9,635 nt of DNA from an uncultured Christensenellaceae bacterium (GCA_910587225.1 CAJULT010000024.1:1-9635); one strand, 5' to 3'. Counted from the stretch's first letter, positions 1-6,475 are shown. Numbers and translations are program-made. The notes: a model not told the origin generated them from the sequence alone.

Positions 1-2
1 TC

Positions 3-671
3 TATATCGGTTCAACCACCCCTGTATACAACTGCCCTAAATGTGAAGATACTGGTGTTGTTGATGGGAAGAACTGTCAATGTTTAAAGGATGAAATAAA
101 TCGCCTTCTTGTCAAAGAAAGCGGTTTCAAAAATTTAAAAACCTTTAGCGAGGCTAACTTTTCAATTTTTGATAATCCTGCTCTAATGCAAAAATATTAT
201 GACGTATTAAAAAAATGGTGTCATAGCGATTTTAAAAAAGATATTATTTATCTTGCAGGCGGAACAGGCAGCGGAAAAACATTCGTGATGCAATGCATGG
301 CAAGTGAACTAATTGCTCTTCAAAAATTAGTTCTGCTTACTTCGGCATACTCATTTAATCAAGATATGCTTAAAGCGCACTCCTGCCGCGACGCAACTGC
401 AAAACAAGCACTCACCGATAAATATCTTGACTGCGAAGTACTATTTATAGATGACCTTGGCACCGAAGATAAAGTTATGGGAGTAAGCGACAACTATCTA
501 TATGCAATTTTAAATGAAAGACGAGTTCGCGCGCTTCCAACAGTTATCACTTCAAATCTTGACATGGATAACCTTCAAGAGCATTACGATCGCCGCATTG
601 CTTCCCGCATTGCTGACGAAAAAACAATTAAAATCCTCTTCCCAGAAAAGGATGTACGGATTGAAAAATAG
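3..671 (+). CDS. DnaC/DnaI/IstB-type ATP-binding helicase loader, 5'-truncated
   Basis: The reading frame is open from the window edge, so the true start lies outside; 222 residues are visible. Near the edge is a Cys cluster of the form YNCPKCEDTG followed by CQC (visible residues 11, 14, 25 and 27), like the small zinc-binding region of Firmicute helicase loaders. The AAA+ core follows: Walker A GGTGSGKT at about 86-93, Walker B LFIDD at about 147-151 followed by LGTE, a sensor-1-like TSN at about 184-186, and an Arg-rich helix RRIASRI at about 196-202 that probably carries the arginine finger. Members of this family load the replicative helicase onto DNA using ATP; the relative IstB instead assists IS21 transposase. 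No transposase is visible, and the Cys cluster favours the replication role. An internal Met at 186 is not the start, because the conserved Cys region lies before it. The gene ends 16 bases before a strong terminator. Confidence 0.88.
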   Translation, partial: YIGSTTPVYNCPKCEDTGVVDGKNCQCLKDEINRLLVKESGFKNLKTFSEANFSIFDNPALMQKYYDVLKKWCHSDFKKDIIYLAGGTGSGKTFVMQCMASELIALQKLVLLTSAYSFNQDMLKAHSCRDATAKQALTDKYLDCEVLFIDDLGTEDKVMGVSDNYLYAILNERRVRALPTVITSNLDMDNLQEHYDRRIASRIADEKTIKILFPEKDVRIEK

Positions 672-680
672 AAAAACTTA

Positions 681-720
681 AAAAAACAAAGACCACTTGC
701 TTAAGTGGTCTTTATTTTTT
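681..720. terminator. Bidirectional intrinsic terminator between convergent genes
   Basis: A perfect 11-bp stem, AAAGACCACTT at 688-698 with AAGTGGTCTTT at 703-713, closes a GCTT loop. It is followed on the + strand by ATTTTTT. On the - strand the A-rich run at 681-687 reads as a T tract. It therefore fits as the end of both the helicase-loader transcript and the lipoprotein operon that converges on it. Confidence 0.92.
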
Positions 721-726
721 TAATAT

Positions 727-1311
727 TTATTCCTGTGATACAAGTTTATAAACAGCACGGATTTCCCAGTAATTTTCTGTATATGAGTAACCATGCTCAC
801 CGCCCTCATTAACTTCTCGCAACCCACTAAACTGGAATTTAACATCATTATCGTGTTCACTGTATAAAAATAATGTTTTCTCAATTTGTTTGTTTGTAAA
901 ATCTGTATAGTCACCGCCATAATTTGTCGAGCCATGTGTATAAGTTTCTGTTTTATAAGGAATTCCACCATCAATGTCAATATCCCAAGTTCCATTAATG
1001 GTTTCCGCCGGTGCAAATTCATAATTTAAGTAAGTCGGCAAGTGCCAAACAGCAGTGCCATCTGCTTTTAATTCAAAATACTGTTTATTCGCCTCTTGCA
1101 GGACATATTCTTTATTAAAATATGGTACAAGTTCACTAAATGCGGCATCTTCATCTCCTTCATAAGGAAGATAACTGCCTGCATATTCAGTGGCTCTATA
1201 AATTTTTAATTCTGCAAATTTATATGTGCCATCATAACCTATTCTGTTATTTACTGGTGGCGTACCTCCACAAGCAGATAGTAAGCAGCAACTAAAAACT
1301 GCAACAAGCAA
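727..1311 (-). CDS. Secreted lipoprotein, N-terminus interrupted by in-frame TGA
   Basis: This is a 194-residue protein if read from a TTG codon. It begins with a hydrophobic stretch ending in the lipobox LSAC, with the Cys at residue 14, so the mature protein should be lipid-anchored outside the membrane. The rest is polar and rich in aromatic residues and short beta-like stretches (GTYKFAELKI, ADGTAVWHL, NGTWDIDI), a lipocalin-like pattern; I do not recognise the family. The TTG start is suspicious. It gives a signal peptide with no positive charge, whereas in the same frame an ATG at 1351-1353, with a GGGAGA ribosome site 8 bases before it, starts a classic MKKKLSTY n-region. That longer frame is broken by TGA at 1327-1329. 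The gene is thus either a recent nonsense mutant or is rescued by internal initiation. It lies 26 bp after the membrane-protein gene, in the same operon. Confidence 0.75.
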   Translation of the reverse strand: MLVAVFSCCLLSACGGTPPVNNRIGYDGTYKFAELKIYRATEYAGSYLPYEGDEDAAFSELVPYFNKEYVLQEANKQYFELKADGTAVWHLPTYLNYEFAPAETINGTWDIDIDGGIPYKTETYTHGSTNYGGDYTDFTNKQIEKTLFLYSEHDNDVKFQFSGLREVNEGGEHGYSYTENYWEIRAVYKLVSQE

Positions 1312-1326
1312 TAATGTAAATGAACA

Positions 1327-1366
1327 TCAATAAGTACTTAGTTTCTTTTTCATATCAAATTCTCCC
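1327..1366 (-). promoter_or_regulatory. Ribosome site and original ATG of the lipoprotein gene, followed by a stop
   Basis: Reading the minus strand, GGGAGA (1366-1361) sits 8 bases before ATG (1353-1351). The codons that follow encode MKKKLSTY, then TGA (1329-1327), and then continue in the same frame as the lipoprotein signal peptide. This is the expected start of the gene and shows where the reading frame is broken. Confidence 0.75.
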
Positions 1367-1379
1367 AGACAACTTAAAA

Positions 1380-1892
1380 TTACTTCTTAAAAATAGGAAG
1401 TTTTGAAATAAGATATACAATGAGACCAAACACTGGAATAACTAAGTTTGCTATAGCTGCCCAGCCGCAAACTGTTTCTGCAAGTACAAGGTCTGTTGTC
1501 ATCTCAGTGCAAATGCAAATAACAGAAATCGTAGCAACTAAAATCATGCAAGCAAGACTTACAATGTTAAGCACATTCAAAACTTTACCAAAAGTTTTGC
1601 CCTTCAGCACTCCAAAGCTTTGAAGAATGCCTAAAAGTGCAGTCAATAAGAGTATAACCGAAAAGATAATCAAGAACACGATGCAAACTGCGTTTGCTGT
1701 GTAAGCTGCATTATCCCCAGTTGTTGAAATAAGGTCATAACCTGTATTTAATGTCCCACTATTTCCTCCAACAGTTTTACCTGTTAAATATGCTTGTGAT
1801 AAAAAGATCAAAGCAAGCACAGGCAAAATAGCAAGCACAACATTTGTGATCAACCCTTTTAAACTAAATTTTACTTTTTTTGTTTTTGACAT
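1380..1892 (-). CDS. Small four-helix membrane protein, unknown function
   Basis: A 170-residue protein with a basic N-terminus (MSKTKKVKFSLKG) and four predicted transmembrane segments at about 14-36, 67-90, 104-128 and 141-163. It ends in a short basic tail. A polar loop of about 30 residues rich in Gly, Thr and Asn separates helices 1 and 2 and should lie outside the cell; the positive charges at the N-terminus, between helices 2 and 3, and at the C-terminus predict both ends inside. No catalytic motif is visible and I do not recognise a family. The start is secure: AAGGAGG lies just upstream, and a consensus promoter is centred 20-50 bases before the ATG. The lipoprotein gene follows after 26 bp, so the two products may work together at the cell surface. 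That link is inferred only from the operon. Confidence 0.85.
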   Translation of the reverse strand: MSKTKKVKFSLKGLITNVVLAILPVLALIFLSQAYLTGKTVGGNSGTLNTGYDLISTTGDNAAYTANAVCIVFLIIFSVILLLTALLGILQSFGVLKGKTFGKVLNVLNIVSLACMILVATISVICICTEMTTDLVLAETVCGWAAIANLVIPVFGLIVYLISKLPIFKK

Positions 1893-1893
1893 A

Positions 1894-1903
1894 TCCCCCT
1901 CCT
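1894..1903 (-). promoter_or_regulatory. Strong ribosome binding site of the four-helix membrane protein
   Basis: The minus strand reads AAGGAGGGGG just before AT-ATG. The complete AGGAGG core fixes the start at 1892 and implies strong translation. Confidence 0.8.
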
Positions 1904-1912
1904 TATATGATT

Positions 1913-1941
1913 ATTATATTTCTTTTATTTAGCTTTGTCAA
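1913..1941 (-). promoter_or_regulatory. Perfect consensus sigma-A promoter for the membrane protein/lipoprotein operon
   Basis: On the minus strand TTGACA (1941-1936) and TATAAT (1918-1913) are separated by exactly 17 bases. The -10 box ends 20 bases before the ATG, so the leader should be about 13-14 bases, just long enough for the AAGGAGG site. The promoter starts 4 bases beyond the proS stop codon, making the two downstream genes an independent unit. Confidence 0.88.
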
Positions 1942-1945
1942 TCAA

Positions 1946-3385
1946 TTAATATTGAATTCCCCAATAAACCATATGTTTCGCTTTTCGCCCGCATACTATA
2001 CATTTGTCATCCTTACATACATGAGCGGACTCGTCAATACAACGAGATTTAGTACCGCGAACCTCTTTCATCTTAAATTCGCACGCTTCATCCCCACACC
2101 AAGCAGCTTTAACATAACCCGGGCGGTTTGTCATAATATCTTCAACCTCTGCAAGCGTTTTGCACTCATAGGTTTTTGAGTCGTTTCTTTTCTTTGCAAC
2201 CTCAAACATATGTTTGTGCATTTCATCCATCATAGTTTGTACTTCCGCTGCAACATCGCCCTCAAGTGCTACATTTTTCTTTTCGCCGCTATCACGACGA
2301 ACAAGCGTAAAGAACCCTTGTGCAAGATCCCTCTTCCCAACTTCCACACGGATAGGAATACCATTTACTTCATGCTCGGCGAATTTAAAGCCAGGACTCT
2401 TTTCAGAAAAATCTACAAAAGTTGAAATGCCAACCTTTTTAAGTTTGTCGCAAATTTCGTTTGCCTTATCTGCAACCTGCTGGTCAGTGCCAATAGGGAC
2501 AATGGCTACCTGCCTTGGTGCAATTCGTGGAGGCAGAACAAGGCCATTGTCATCGCCATGCACCATAATCACAGCCCCTATCATACGAGTGGTCACTCCC
2601 CAACTTGTCTGCCAAGGATAATCAAGTTTATTTTCACGATTTAAGAAGGTAATGTTATAAGCTTTTGAAAATTTTTGACCAAAGAAGTGAGAAGTCCCAC
2701 TTTGCAGTGAAAAACCATTATACATCATACTTTCAATGGTATAGGTCTCTTCCGCCCCCGCAAACTTTTCTTTTTCGGTTTTGCGGCCAGTTAGAACTGG
2801 GATTGCAAGCACTTCTTCAAAAAACCATTTATAGACATTAAGCATTTGCAAGGTTTCTTTTCTTGCCTCGTCTTCGGTTTCATGCAAGGTATGCCCTTCC
2901 TGCCATAAAAATTCACGAGTACGAAGGAAAGGCTTTGTTTCCTTTTCCCAACGAATCACATTTGCCCATTGATTGTATAACATAGGAAGCTCACGATAGC
3001 TATGTAAATGAGAAGCATAGTAATCAGAAAATAAAGTTTCAGAGGTGGGACGGAACATCATGCGCTCTTCCAAATCTTTACCACCTGCACGTATAACCCA
3101 CGCCCCTTCAGGTGCAAAGCCTTCTATAAGTTCAGCCTCTTTATTCAAAAGGTTTTCAGGAATAAGCACAGGCATGTAAACATTTTGATGCCCAAGTTCT
3201 TTAAATTTTGCATCTAAAACTTGCTGCATCCGCTCCCAAAGTGCATAACCATTAGGCTCAAAAACGATAAATCCTTTTACATTTGAATAATCAGCAAGGC
3301 GCGCTGCACGAACTACGTCAGTATACCATCTTCCAAAATCTTCATCTCTGGAAGTAATTTTTTTATTTTTAATATTATTGTCCAT
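1946..3385 (-). CDS. proS: Prolyl-tRNA synthetase, short eukaryote/archaeal-like type
   Basis: This 479-residue class II synthetase charges tRNA-Pro with proline in the cytoplasm. Motif 1 lies at about 38-76, the proline-site signature RPTSET at 112-117, motif 2 around 153-168 (FLRTREFLWQEGHT), the LQSGTSHFFGQ stretch at 227-237, and motif 3 with GDDNGLVLPPRIAP at 277-290. The anticodon-binding domain runs from about 291 to 395. The C-terminal domain has paired cysteines (C430/C435 and C462/C465) suited to binding zinc, and the chain ends in Tyr, as is typical of this type. The length shows that the large editing insertion of the usual bacterial ProRS is absent. The start is supported by AGGAGA 5 bases before the ATG. 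The gene is bounded by a terminator-like hairpin upstream and by the next operon's promoter downstream; I see no clear terminator of its own. Confidence 0.97.
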   Translation of the reverse strand: MDNNIKNKKITSRDEDFGRWYTDVVRAARLADYSNVKGFIVFEPNGYALWERMQQVLDAKFKELGHQNVYMPVLIPENLLNKEAELIEGFAPEGAWVIRAGGKDLEERMMFRPTSETLFSDYYASHLHSYRELPMLYNQWANVIRWEKETKPFLRTREFLWQEGHTLHETEDEARKETLQMLNVYKWFFEEVLAIPVLTGRKTEKEKFAGAEETYTIESMMYNGFSLQSGTSHFFGQKFSKAYNITFLNRENKLDYPWQTSWGVTTRMIGAVIMVHGDDNGLVLPPRIAPRQVAIVPIGTDQQVADKANEICDKLKKVGISTFVDFSEKSPGFKFAEHEVNGIPIRVEVGKRDLAQGFFTLVRRDSGEKKNVALEGDVAAEVQTMMDEMHKHMFEVAKKRNDSKTYECKTLAEVEDIMTNRPGYVKAAWCGDEACEFKMKEVRGTKSRCIDESAHVCKDDKCIVCGRKAKHMVYWGIQY

Positions 3386-3406
3386 AAAGTTCTCCTAATA
3401 TAGCCA

Positions 3407-3415
3407 ATTATATCA
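3407..3415 (-). promoter_or_regulatory. Extended -10 promoter of proS
   Basis: The minus strand reads TG-A-TATAAT, an extended -10 element, 21 bases before the proS ATG. No good -35 box is visible 16-18 bases upstream, which is tolerated when the -10 is extended. The implied leader is about 14 bases, and no T-box leader is present. Confidence 0.65.
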
Positions 3416-3433
3416 CATAAAAAATTTTTCGCA

Positions 3434-3460
3434 TAATAAAAACAAGCACTTTTGTGCCTA
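3434..3460 (-). terminator. Probable intrinsic terminator after ku
   Basis: On the minus strand AGGCAC (3459-3454) and GTGCTT (3449-3444) form a 6-bp stem with one G-U pair around an AAAA loop, followed by GTTTTTATT. It begins 20 bases past the ku stop and precedes the proS promoter. The stem is short, so termination may be partial. Confidence 0.55.
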
Positions 3461-3479
3461 CGTTTTATCAAATTGTTGA

Positions 3480-4262
3480 TTATAATTGTGTTTTTTTCTT
3501 TGGTTTAGAAGAGGTCTGCTCCACAGACTTTTTCAGCGCATCCATAAGGCTAATAACATTACTAGGCATCTTTTTGTTTGAACCTTTTATTTGTCGCCCG
3601 CCAATCTTGGCATTGATCGCCGCAAGCACTTTTGCGCGGTATTCATTTTTGTACTTTTCAGCCTCAAACTCCCCTGTCATATTTTTGATAAGATTTCTTG
3701 CAAGTGCAAGTTCCTCCTTTTCAATCTTAACATCTTTCAGCTTGACAGGATATGCCTGAACCTCATCATAAAAATGCATGGTATATAAAATCATCCGTCC
3801 GTTAATTGAACGAATGCCAACAACCTGCTCCTTACTGCCAAGGACAGTTTTAGCTATCCCAACTTTGTTTTCTTCTTCCAGCGCTTTTGTGAGCATGATA
3901 AACGCTTTATCTGCCCCTTGCGGCGCTACATAATAACTTTTTTCAAAATATATCGGGTCTATTTCATCAAGGTCAACAAACTGTGCAATTGAAATTGCTT
4001 TATCTTTGGGTGATTTGATTTTTTCAAGCTCGCTATCAGTCAGTGTGACGTACTTGCCTTTTTCGTATTCATAACCCTTAACTATATCTTCCTGTGAAAT
4101 ATTTGCTGGGCAATTCTCACAAGTTTTTTTGTATTTAATGCGCTGCCCCGTTTTTTTATGGAGCATATTAAAACCTATATCATTATTTTTAATGCAAGCA
4201 TATAGAGTTATAGGGATATAAACAAGCCCAAACTCAATAGCCGATTTAAAGCTTTGTGCCAT
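3480..4262 (-). CDS. ku: Bacterial Ku, non-homologous end-joining DNA end-binding protein
   Basis: A 260-residue Ku protein of normal bacterial length. It begins MAQSFKSAIEFGLVYIPITL, the usual opening of the Ku beta-barrel core, and continues with a TCENCP segment, a YYVAPQG stretch at about 110-116, and a GRMILYTMHFYDEV region at about 155-168, all typical of the family. Homodimers form a ring around DNA ends and recruit LigD. The C-terminus contains an SLMDALKKS helix and a lysine-rich tail (KPKKKTQL), the region that in bacterial Ku proteins contacts LigD and DNA. The start has AGGAG 5 bases before the ATG. No ligD, polymerase or other end-joining gene is visible; the neighbours are proS on one side and a divergent tRNA cluster on the other. 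No clear promoter could be assigned in the very AT-rich upstream region. Confidence 0.95.
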   Translation of the reverse strand: MAQSFKSAIEFGLVYIPITLYACIKNNDIGFNMLHKKTGQRIKYKKTCENCPANISQEDIVKGYEYEKGKYVTLTDSELEKIKSPKDKAISIAQFVDLDEIDPIYFEKSYYVAPQGADKAFIMLTKALEEENKVGIAKTVLGSKEQVVGIRSINGRMILYTMHFYDEVQAYPVKLKDVKIEKEELALARNLIKNMTGEFEAEKYKNEYRAKVLAAINAKIGGRQIKGSNKKMPSNVISLMDALKKSVEQTSSKPKKKTQL

Positions 4263-4333
4263 ATTTTCTCCTAAGCTTAATTATTGCCAAAAAAACTTTT
4301 TTTAGAAAATAATTAAAAAATCATATAAAACAG

Positions 4334-4362
4334 TTGATTTTTTTGCGCGCATTTGGTATATT
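4334..4362 (+). promoter_or_regulatory. Promoter of the tRNA cluster
   Basis: TTGATT (4334-4339), a 17-base spacer and TATATT (4357-4362), with TG at the extended -10 position (TG-G-TATATT). Transcription should start near 4369, giving a leader of about 54 bases before tRNA-Gly. Confidence 0.75.
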
Positions 4363-4367
4363 AATAG

Positions 4368-4388
4368 AGCAAACCTTTGCTGTTTGCT
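4368..4388 (+). other. Hairpin at the predicted 5' end of the tRNA precursor
   Basis: AGCAAAC (4368-4374) pairs perfectly with GTTTGCT (4382-4388) around a CTTTGCT loop. The left arm coincides with the predicted transcription start, so the primary transcript would begin in a stem. It has no T tract and is not a terminator; it may shield the 5' end. Confidence 0.55.
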
Positions 4389-4390
4389 TA

Positions 4391-4524
4391 GAAAGCATGA
4401 CCGGCGAAAGCGCCCATGTTGTGCGGGAGTGGCTTAGTGGTATAGCGCAACCTTGCCAAGGTTGAGGTCGCGGGTTCGATCCCCGTCTCCCGCTCCAATA
4501 GGGTAAAATCTTGGTCATGCTTTC
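4391..4524 (+). repeat. 12-bp perfect inverted repeat bracketing tRNA-Gly
   Basis: GAAAGCATGACC (4391-4402) is the exact reverse complement of GGTCATGCTTTC (4513-4524). In the precursor RNA these arms would form a stem enclosing about 110 bases that contain all of tRNA-Gly, resembling the processing stalks around rRNAs. The left arm can also fold locally: GGCG and CGCC (4403-4406 with 4411-4414) plus flanking CATG repeats. Confidence 0.7.
4423..4497 (+). tRNA. tRNA-Gly (GCC)
   Basis: The acceptor arms GCGGGAG (4423-4429) and CTCCCGC (4487-4493) pair fully. The anticodon stem CAACC/GGTTG encloses TTGCCAA, giving anticodon GCC. The T arm contains GGTTCGATCCC. The discriminator is T and CCA is encoded (4495-4497). 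First gene of a three-tRNA cluster. Confidence 0.97.
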
Positions 4525-4533
4525 ATTTATTTT

Positions 4534-4608
4534 GGTACCATAGCCAAGCGGTAAGGCAAAGGTCTGCAAAACCTTCATTCCCCGGTTCAAATCCGGGTGG
4601 TACCTCCA
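4534..4608 (+). tRNA. tRNA-Cys (GCA)
   Basis: GGTACCA (4534-4540) pairs with TGGTACC (4598-4604). The anticodon stem AAGGT/ACCTT encloses CTGCAAA, giving anticodon GCA. The discriminator is T, a strong identity base for Cys, and CCA is encoded (4606-4608). Confidence 0.97.
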
Positions 4609-4612
4609 ACGC

Positions 4613-4698
4613 GCTGGTGTGGCGGAATGGCAGACGCACAGGACTTAAAATCCTGAGGAGGCAACTCCGTGTGGGTTCAAGTCCCACCACCAGCACCA
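4613..4698 (+). tRNA. tRNA-Leu (TAA)
   Basis: GCTGGTG (4613-4619) pairs with CACCAGC (4688-4694). The anticodon stem CAGGA/TCCTG encloses CTTAAAA, giving anticodon TAA. The 86-base length and long variable arm (GAGGAGGCAACTCC) mark a class II tRNA; the discriminator A is expected for Leu, and CCA is encoded. Only 4 bases separate it from tRNA-Cys, so both come from one precursor. Confidence 0.97.
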
Positions 4699-4707
4699 CA
4701 TAAATAA

Positions 4708-4740
4708 AAAGGTTGTACTAGTTGCTACAATCTTTTTTTA
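4708..4740 (+). terminator. Intrinsic terminator of the tRNA cluster
   Basis: AAAGGTTGTA (4708-4717) pairs with TACAATCTTT (4726-4735), a 10-bp stem with one G-U pair and an 8-base loop. It merges into a run of seven T (4733-4739), starting 9 bases after tRNA-Leu. Confidence 0.85.
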
Positions 4741-4743
4741 ATT

Positions 4744-4804
4744 CCAAGCAACCTTTTTAGGTGGTCGCGGAGAGCCCTCCGAAGCAGAAACAAGTTCTGC
4801 TTGG
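4744..4804. other. Structured intergenic segment with alternative hairpins
   Basis: This stretch lies between two terminators and holds no gene. It can form ACCT/AGGT (4751-4762), CGGAG/CTCCG (4768-4781) and AAGCAGAA/TTCTGCTT (4782-4789 with 4795-4802). A competing outer stem, CCAAGCA/TGCTTGG (4744-4750 with 4798-4804), would enclose the first two hairpins but use part of the third. I cannot assign it to a known RNA family. Confidence 0.4.
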
Positions 4805-4836
4805 CTTTGGCTAAAAACAACATAGGAAAAAATATT

Positions 4837-4861
4837 AAAAAAGAGGCAACGCCTCTTTTTT
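4837..4861. terminator. Bidirectional terminator after the XRE membrane gene
   Basis: AAAAAAGAGGC (4837-4847) and GCCTCTTTTTT (4851-4861) form a perfect stem with an AAC loop. The minus-strand stem overlaps the TAA stop codon of the XRE membrane gene and runs into a T-rich stretch. On the + strand it would backstop the tRNA transcript. Confidence 0.9.
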
Positions 4862-6467
4862 AAATCTCTTCACCAGCATTTCGGATTGGTTTAGAAAAAT
4901 ACGCCATGTAAAAATATAGTAAAATTATAGCTCCGCTAACTATCGAAAGTGAAATTGCTGCGGCAAGGGTTAACCCACTCAAAAGCGAATAACCTAGCAA
5001 GAACACGTTAAATAGTCCAATAAGAGTATTTAGTAGCATTCCAAAGGCAAAGACCTCACGACTAATATATCTTTTGTTACGTTGTAGGATAAGGAAAATA
5101 ATTTCAAAAATGATTAAGCCTCCCCCAACCCATGCAAGATAGCTAATTTTTGGATCTAAGAAACTAATCCCAATCTGCCCCCCTAAAAGTGCTACAAGCA
5201 AATATTGTGGCCAAATCGAGAACTTAAATCCCATTATTTTCCCCGGCTTGATGCCAGACACTGGTCGCACTTTTTGCAGTCCCTTTTTATCTTCTACATA
5301 GAAAGAGCGTTTGTTGACATTAATCGCAGGCAAAATACACATGCCATAAACCGCAGTTGAAAATAGTAATACATACAAGAATATCCCACCTATTGTAATG
5401 TACTGCGTGCCGAAGTAGGAAATCATGGCTAGACTGTCCACAAATAATACAATACTCATTACAACTAGTAGTACATTGTTTGCTTTTCCCATTCTTCTTC
5501 TCGCCTTGCGCCCAACTGTGCAAACAAGTACGAAATAGATTATGTCAAATATAAGCACCGCCATAGCAAGCCCACCTATAAACACACCTATTAAACTAGA
5601 TTTAAAAATCACTTCAAACATGGTAGCATTTATCTTGTGGATGATATTATAGTAACCATCATAAGCAATCGTAAAAAATAGACATAAAGCCGCCAAAGCT
5701 AATACACTTACACCAAGCGTAAACCAATGTTTGCGTTCATAACCGCTATAATCCACTTCATGATAAACATAAACCCGTTCTTCGCTATATTCCCCGCCGT
5801 CAAGGTTCATTAAAATTAATATAACTACTTGTATAAGCGCAGTGGCAAATAACAAAATATAGGTAATTATTCCTGTTGCTAAAATACCCTTATTAAAAGT
5901 TAATACTGCTAAAAGCACAACAACAAAAGTTAAAATCGAAAACAGACTTAAAAAGATGTTATTAAGTACTTTCATCTTTGCCCGAGTATAAGGTCCGAGC
6001 GTCAATTCTAGCGACCAATAAAAGATGTTAAATCCGAGAACCGCCATCAACACAATTCCTAAAACGGTATGCCATACATTTTCAGTCAAGAATAGCAGTT
6101 TAGTCAGTGATACCGCGCCACTAGCAATATTGAAGGAAGGAACAAACAAAAAACAAAGTCCTAAAAAGGCAAGCGCCGGAATAGCTATTACGCTCCAACC
6201 TTGATCTAGTCCATAGCGGTTAAAGCCGATAAGTTTTCGTTTTCTAATCTTAAAGTAAAGTTTTCGTTTCTCTTTTTTCTTACCTAAAAGCTTTTTTGCT
6301 GACACCCCATAAAAATCGGATAATAAGGTGACTTTTGACGCCGACGGATCAATTTCGCCCTTTTCAATCCCTTCAAGTTCCTCACAAGAAAAGCCAAGCA
6401 GCTTTGCTGCTTGTTCTATTGTCAAATCTTTGTCTTTTCTTGCTTTAATAAGAAACTGTGTATTCAT
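4860..6467 (-). CDS. XRE-type HTH protein fused to about 12 transmembrane helices in three repeats
   Basis: A 535-residue protein. Residues 1-62 form an XRE/Cro-like helix-turn-helix domain (LTIEQAAKLLGFSCEELEGIEKG, then a second helix pair ending SAKKLLGKK), followed by a basic linker (62-80). The rest is about 12 hydrophobic helices. They appear as three related modules, at about 90-222, 248-383 and 419-523. Each opens with a Trp and a long helix, then a segment like GFNIFYWSLELTLG, IFDIIYFVLVCTVG or IFEIIFLILQRN, then further helices; modules 1 and 2 share ITYILLFATA and LYVLLFSTA. The linkers between modules are polar. The protein is probably a membrane-anchored DNA-binding regulator with the HTH in the cytoplasm; the signal is unknown. 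It lies 58 bp after the Rad50-like gene with no terminator between, but also has its own strong promoter that would yield a leaderless mRNA. Confidence 0.85.
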   Translation of the reverse strand: MNTQFLIKARKDKDLTIEQAAKLLGFSCEELEGIEKGEIDPSASKVTLLSDFYGVSAKKLLGKKKEKRKLYFKIRKRKLIGFNRYGLDQGWSVIAIPALAFLGLCFLFVPSFNIASGAVSLTKLLFLTENVWHTVLGIVLMAVLGFNIFYWSLELTLGPYTRAKMKVLNNIFLSLFSILTFVVVLLAVLTFNKGILATGIITYILLFATALIQVVILILMNLDGGEYSEERVYVYHEVDYSGYERKHWFTLGVSVLALAALCLFFTIAYDGYYNIIHKINATMFEVIFKSSLIGVFIGGLAMAVLIFDIIYFVLVCTVGRKARRRMGKANNVLLVVMSIVLFVDSLAMISYFGTQYITIGGIFLYVLLFSTAVYGMCILPAINVNKRSFYVEDKKGLQKVRPVSGIKPGKIMGFKFSIWPQYLLVALLGGQIGISFLDPKISYLAWVGGGLIIFEIIFLILQRNKRYISREVFAFGMLLNTLIGLFNVFLLGYSLLSGLTLAAAISLSIVSGAIILLYFYMAYFSKPIRNAGEEI

Positions 6468-6475
6468 TTGTTTAA

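Noticed and set aside
1327..1329. TGA as a Trp or selenocysteine codon
   Set aside because: The other long genes use TGG for Trp and contain no internal TGA, no selenocysteine-insertion hairpin is evident after it, and the position lies in a signal peptide.
2214..2621. Plus-strand open frames opposite proS
   Set aside because: They are shadows of the conserved synthetase gene, rich in Ser, Phe and Pro as expected for antisense reading, without start signals.
4289..4303. A7-C-T7 palindrome as a terminator or hairpin upstream of ku
   Set aside because: It has no usable loop and only A-T pairs, and it lies in a divergent promoter region where no transcript ends.
4321..4590. Minus-strand open frame of 89 codons containing GRRGSNPRPQPWQGCAIPLSHSR
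   Set aside because: It is the antisense reading of the tRNA-Gly and tRNA-Cys genes, a well-known false protein pattern, and it has no ribosome site.
4751..4781. AGGTGGTCGCGGAG stretch resembling a T-box antiterminator
   Set aside because: The match to AGGGTGGNACCGCG lacks bases in the middle, no specifier stem can lie upstream because the tRNA genes and their terminator are there, and no + strand gene follows.
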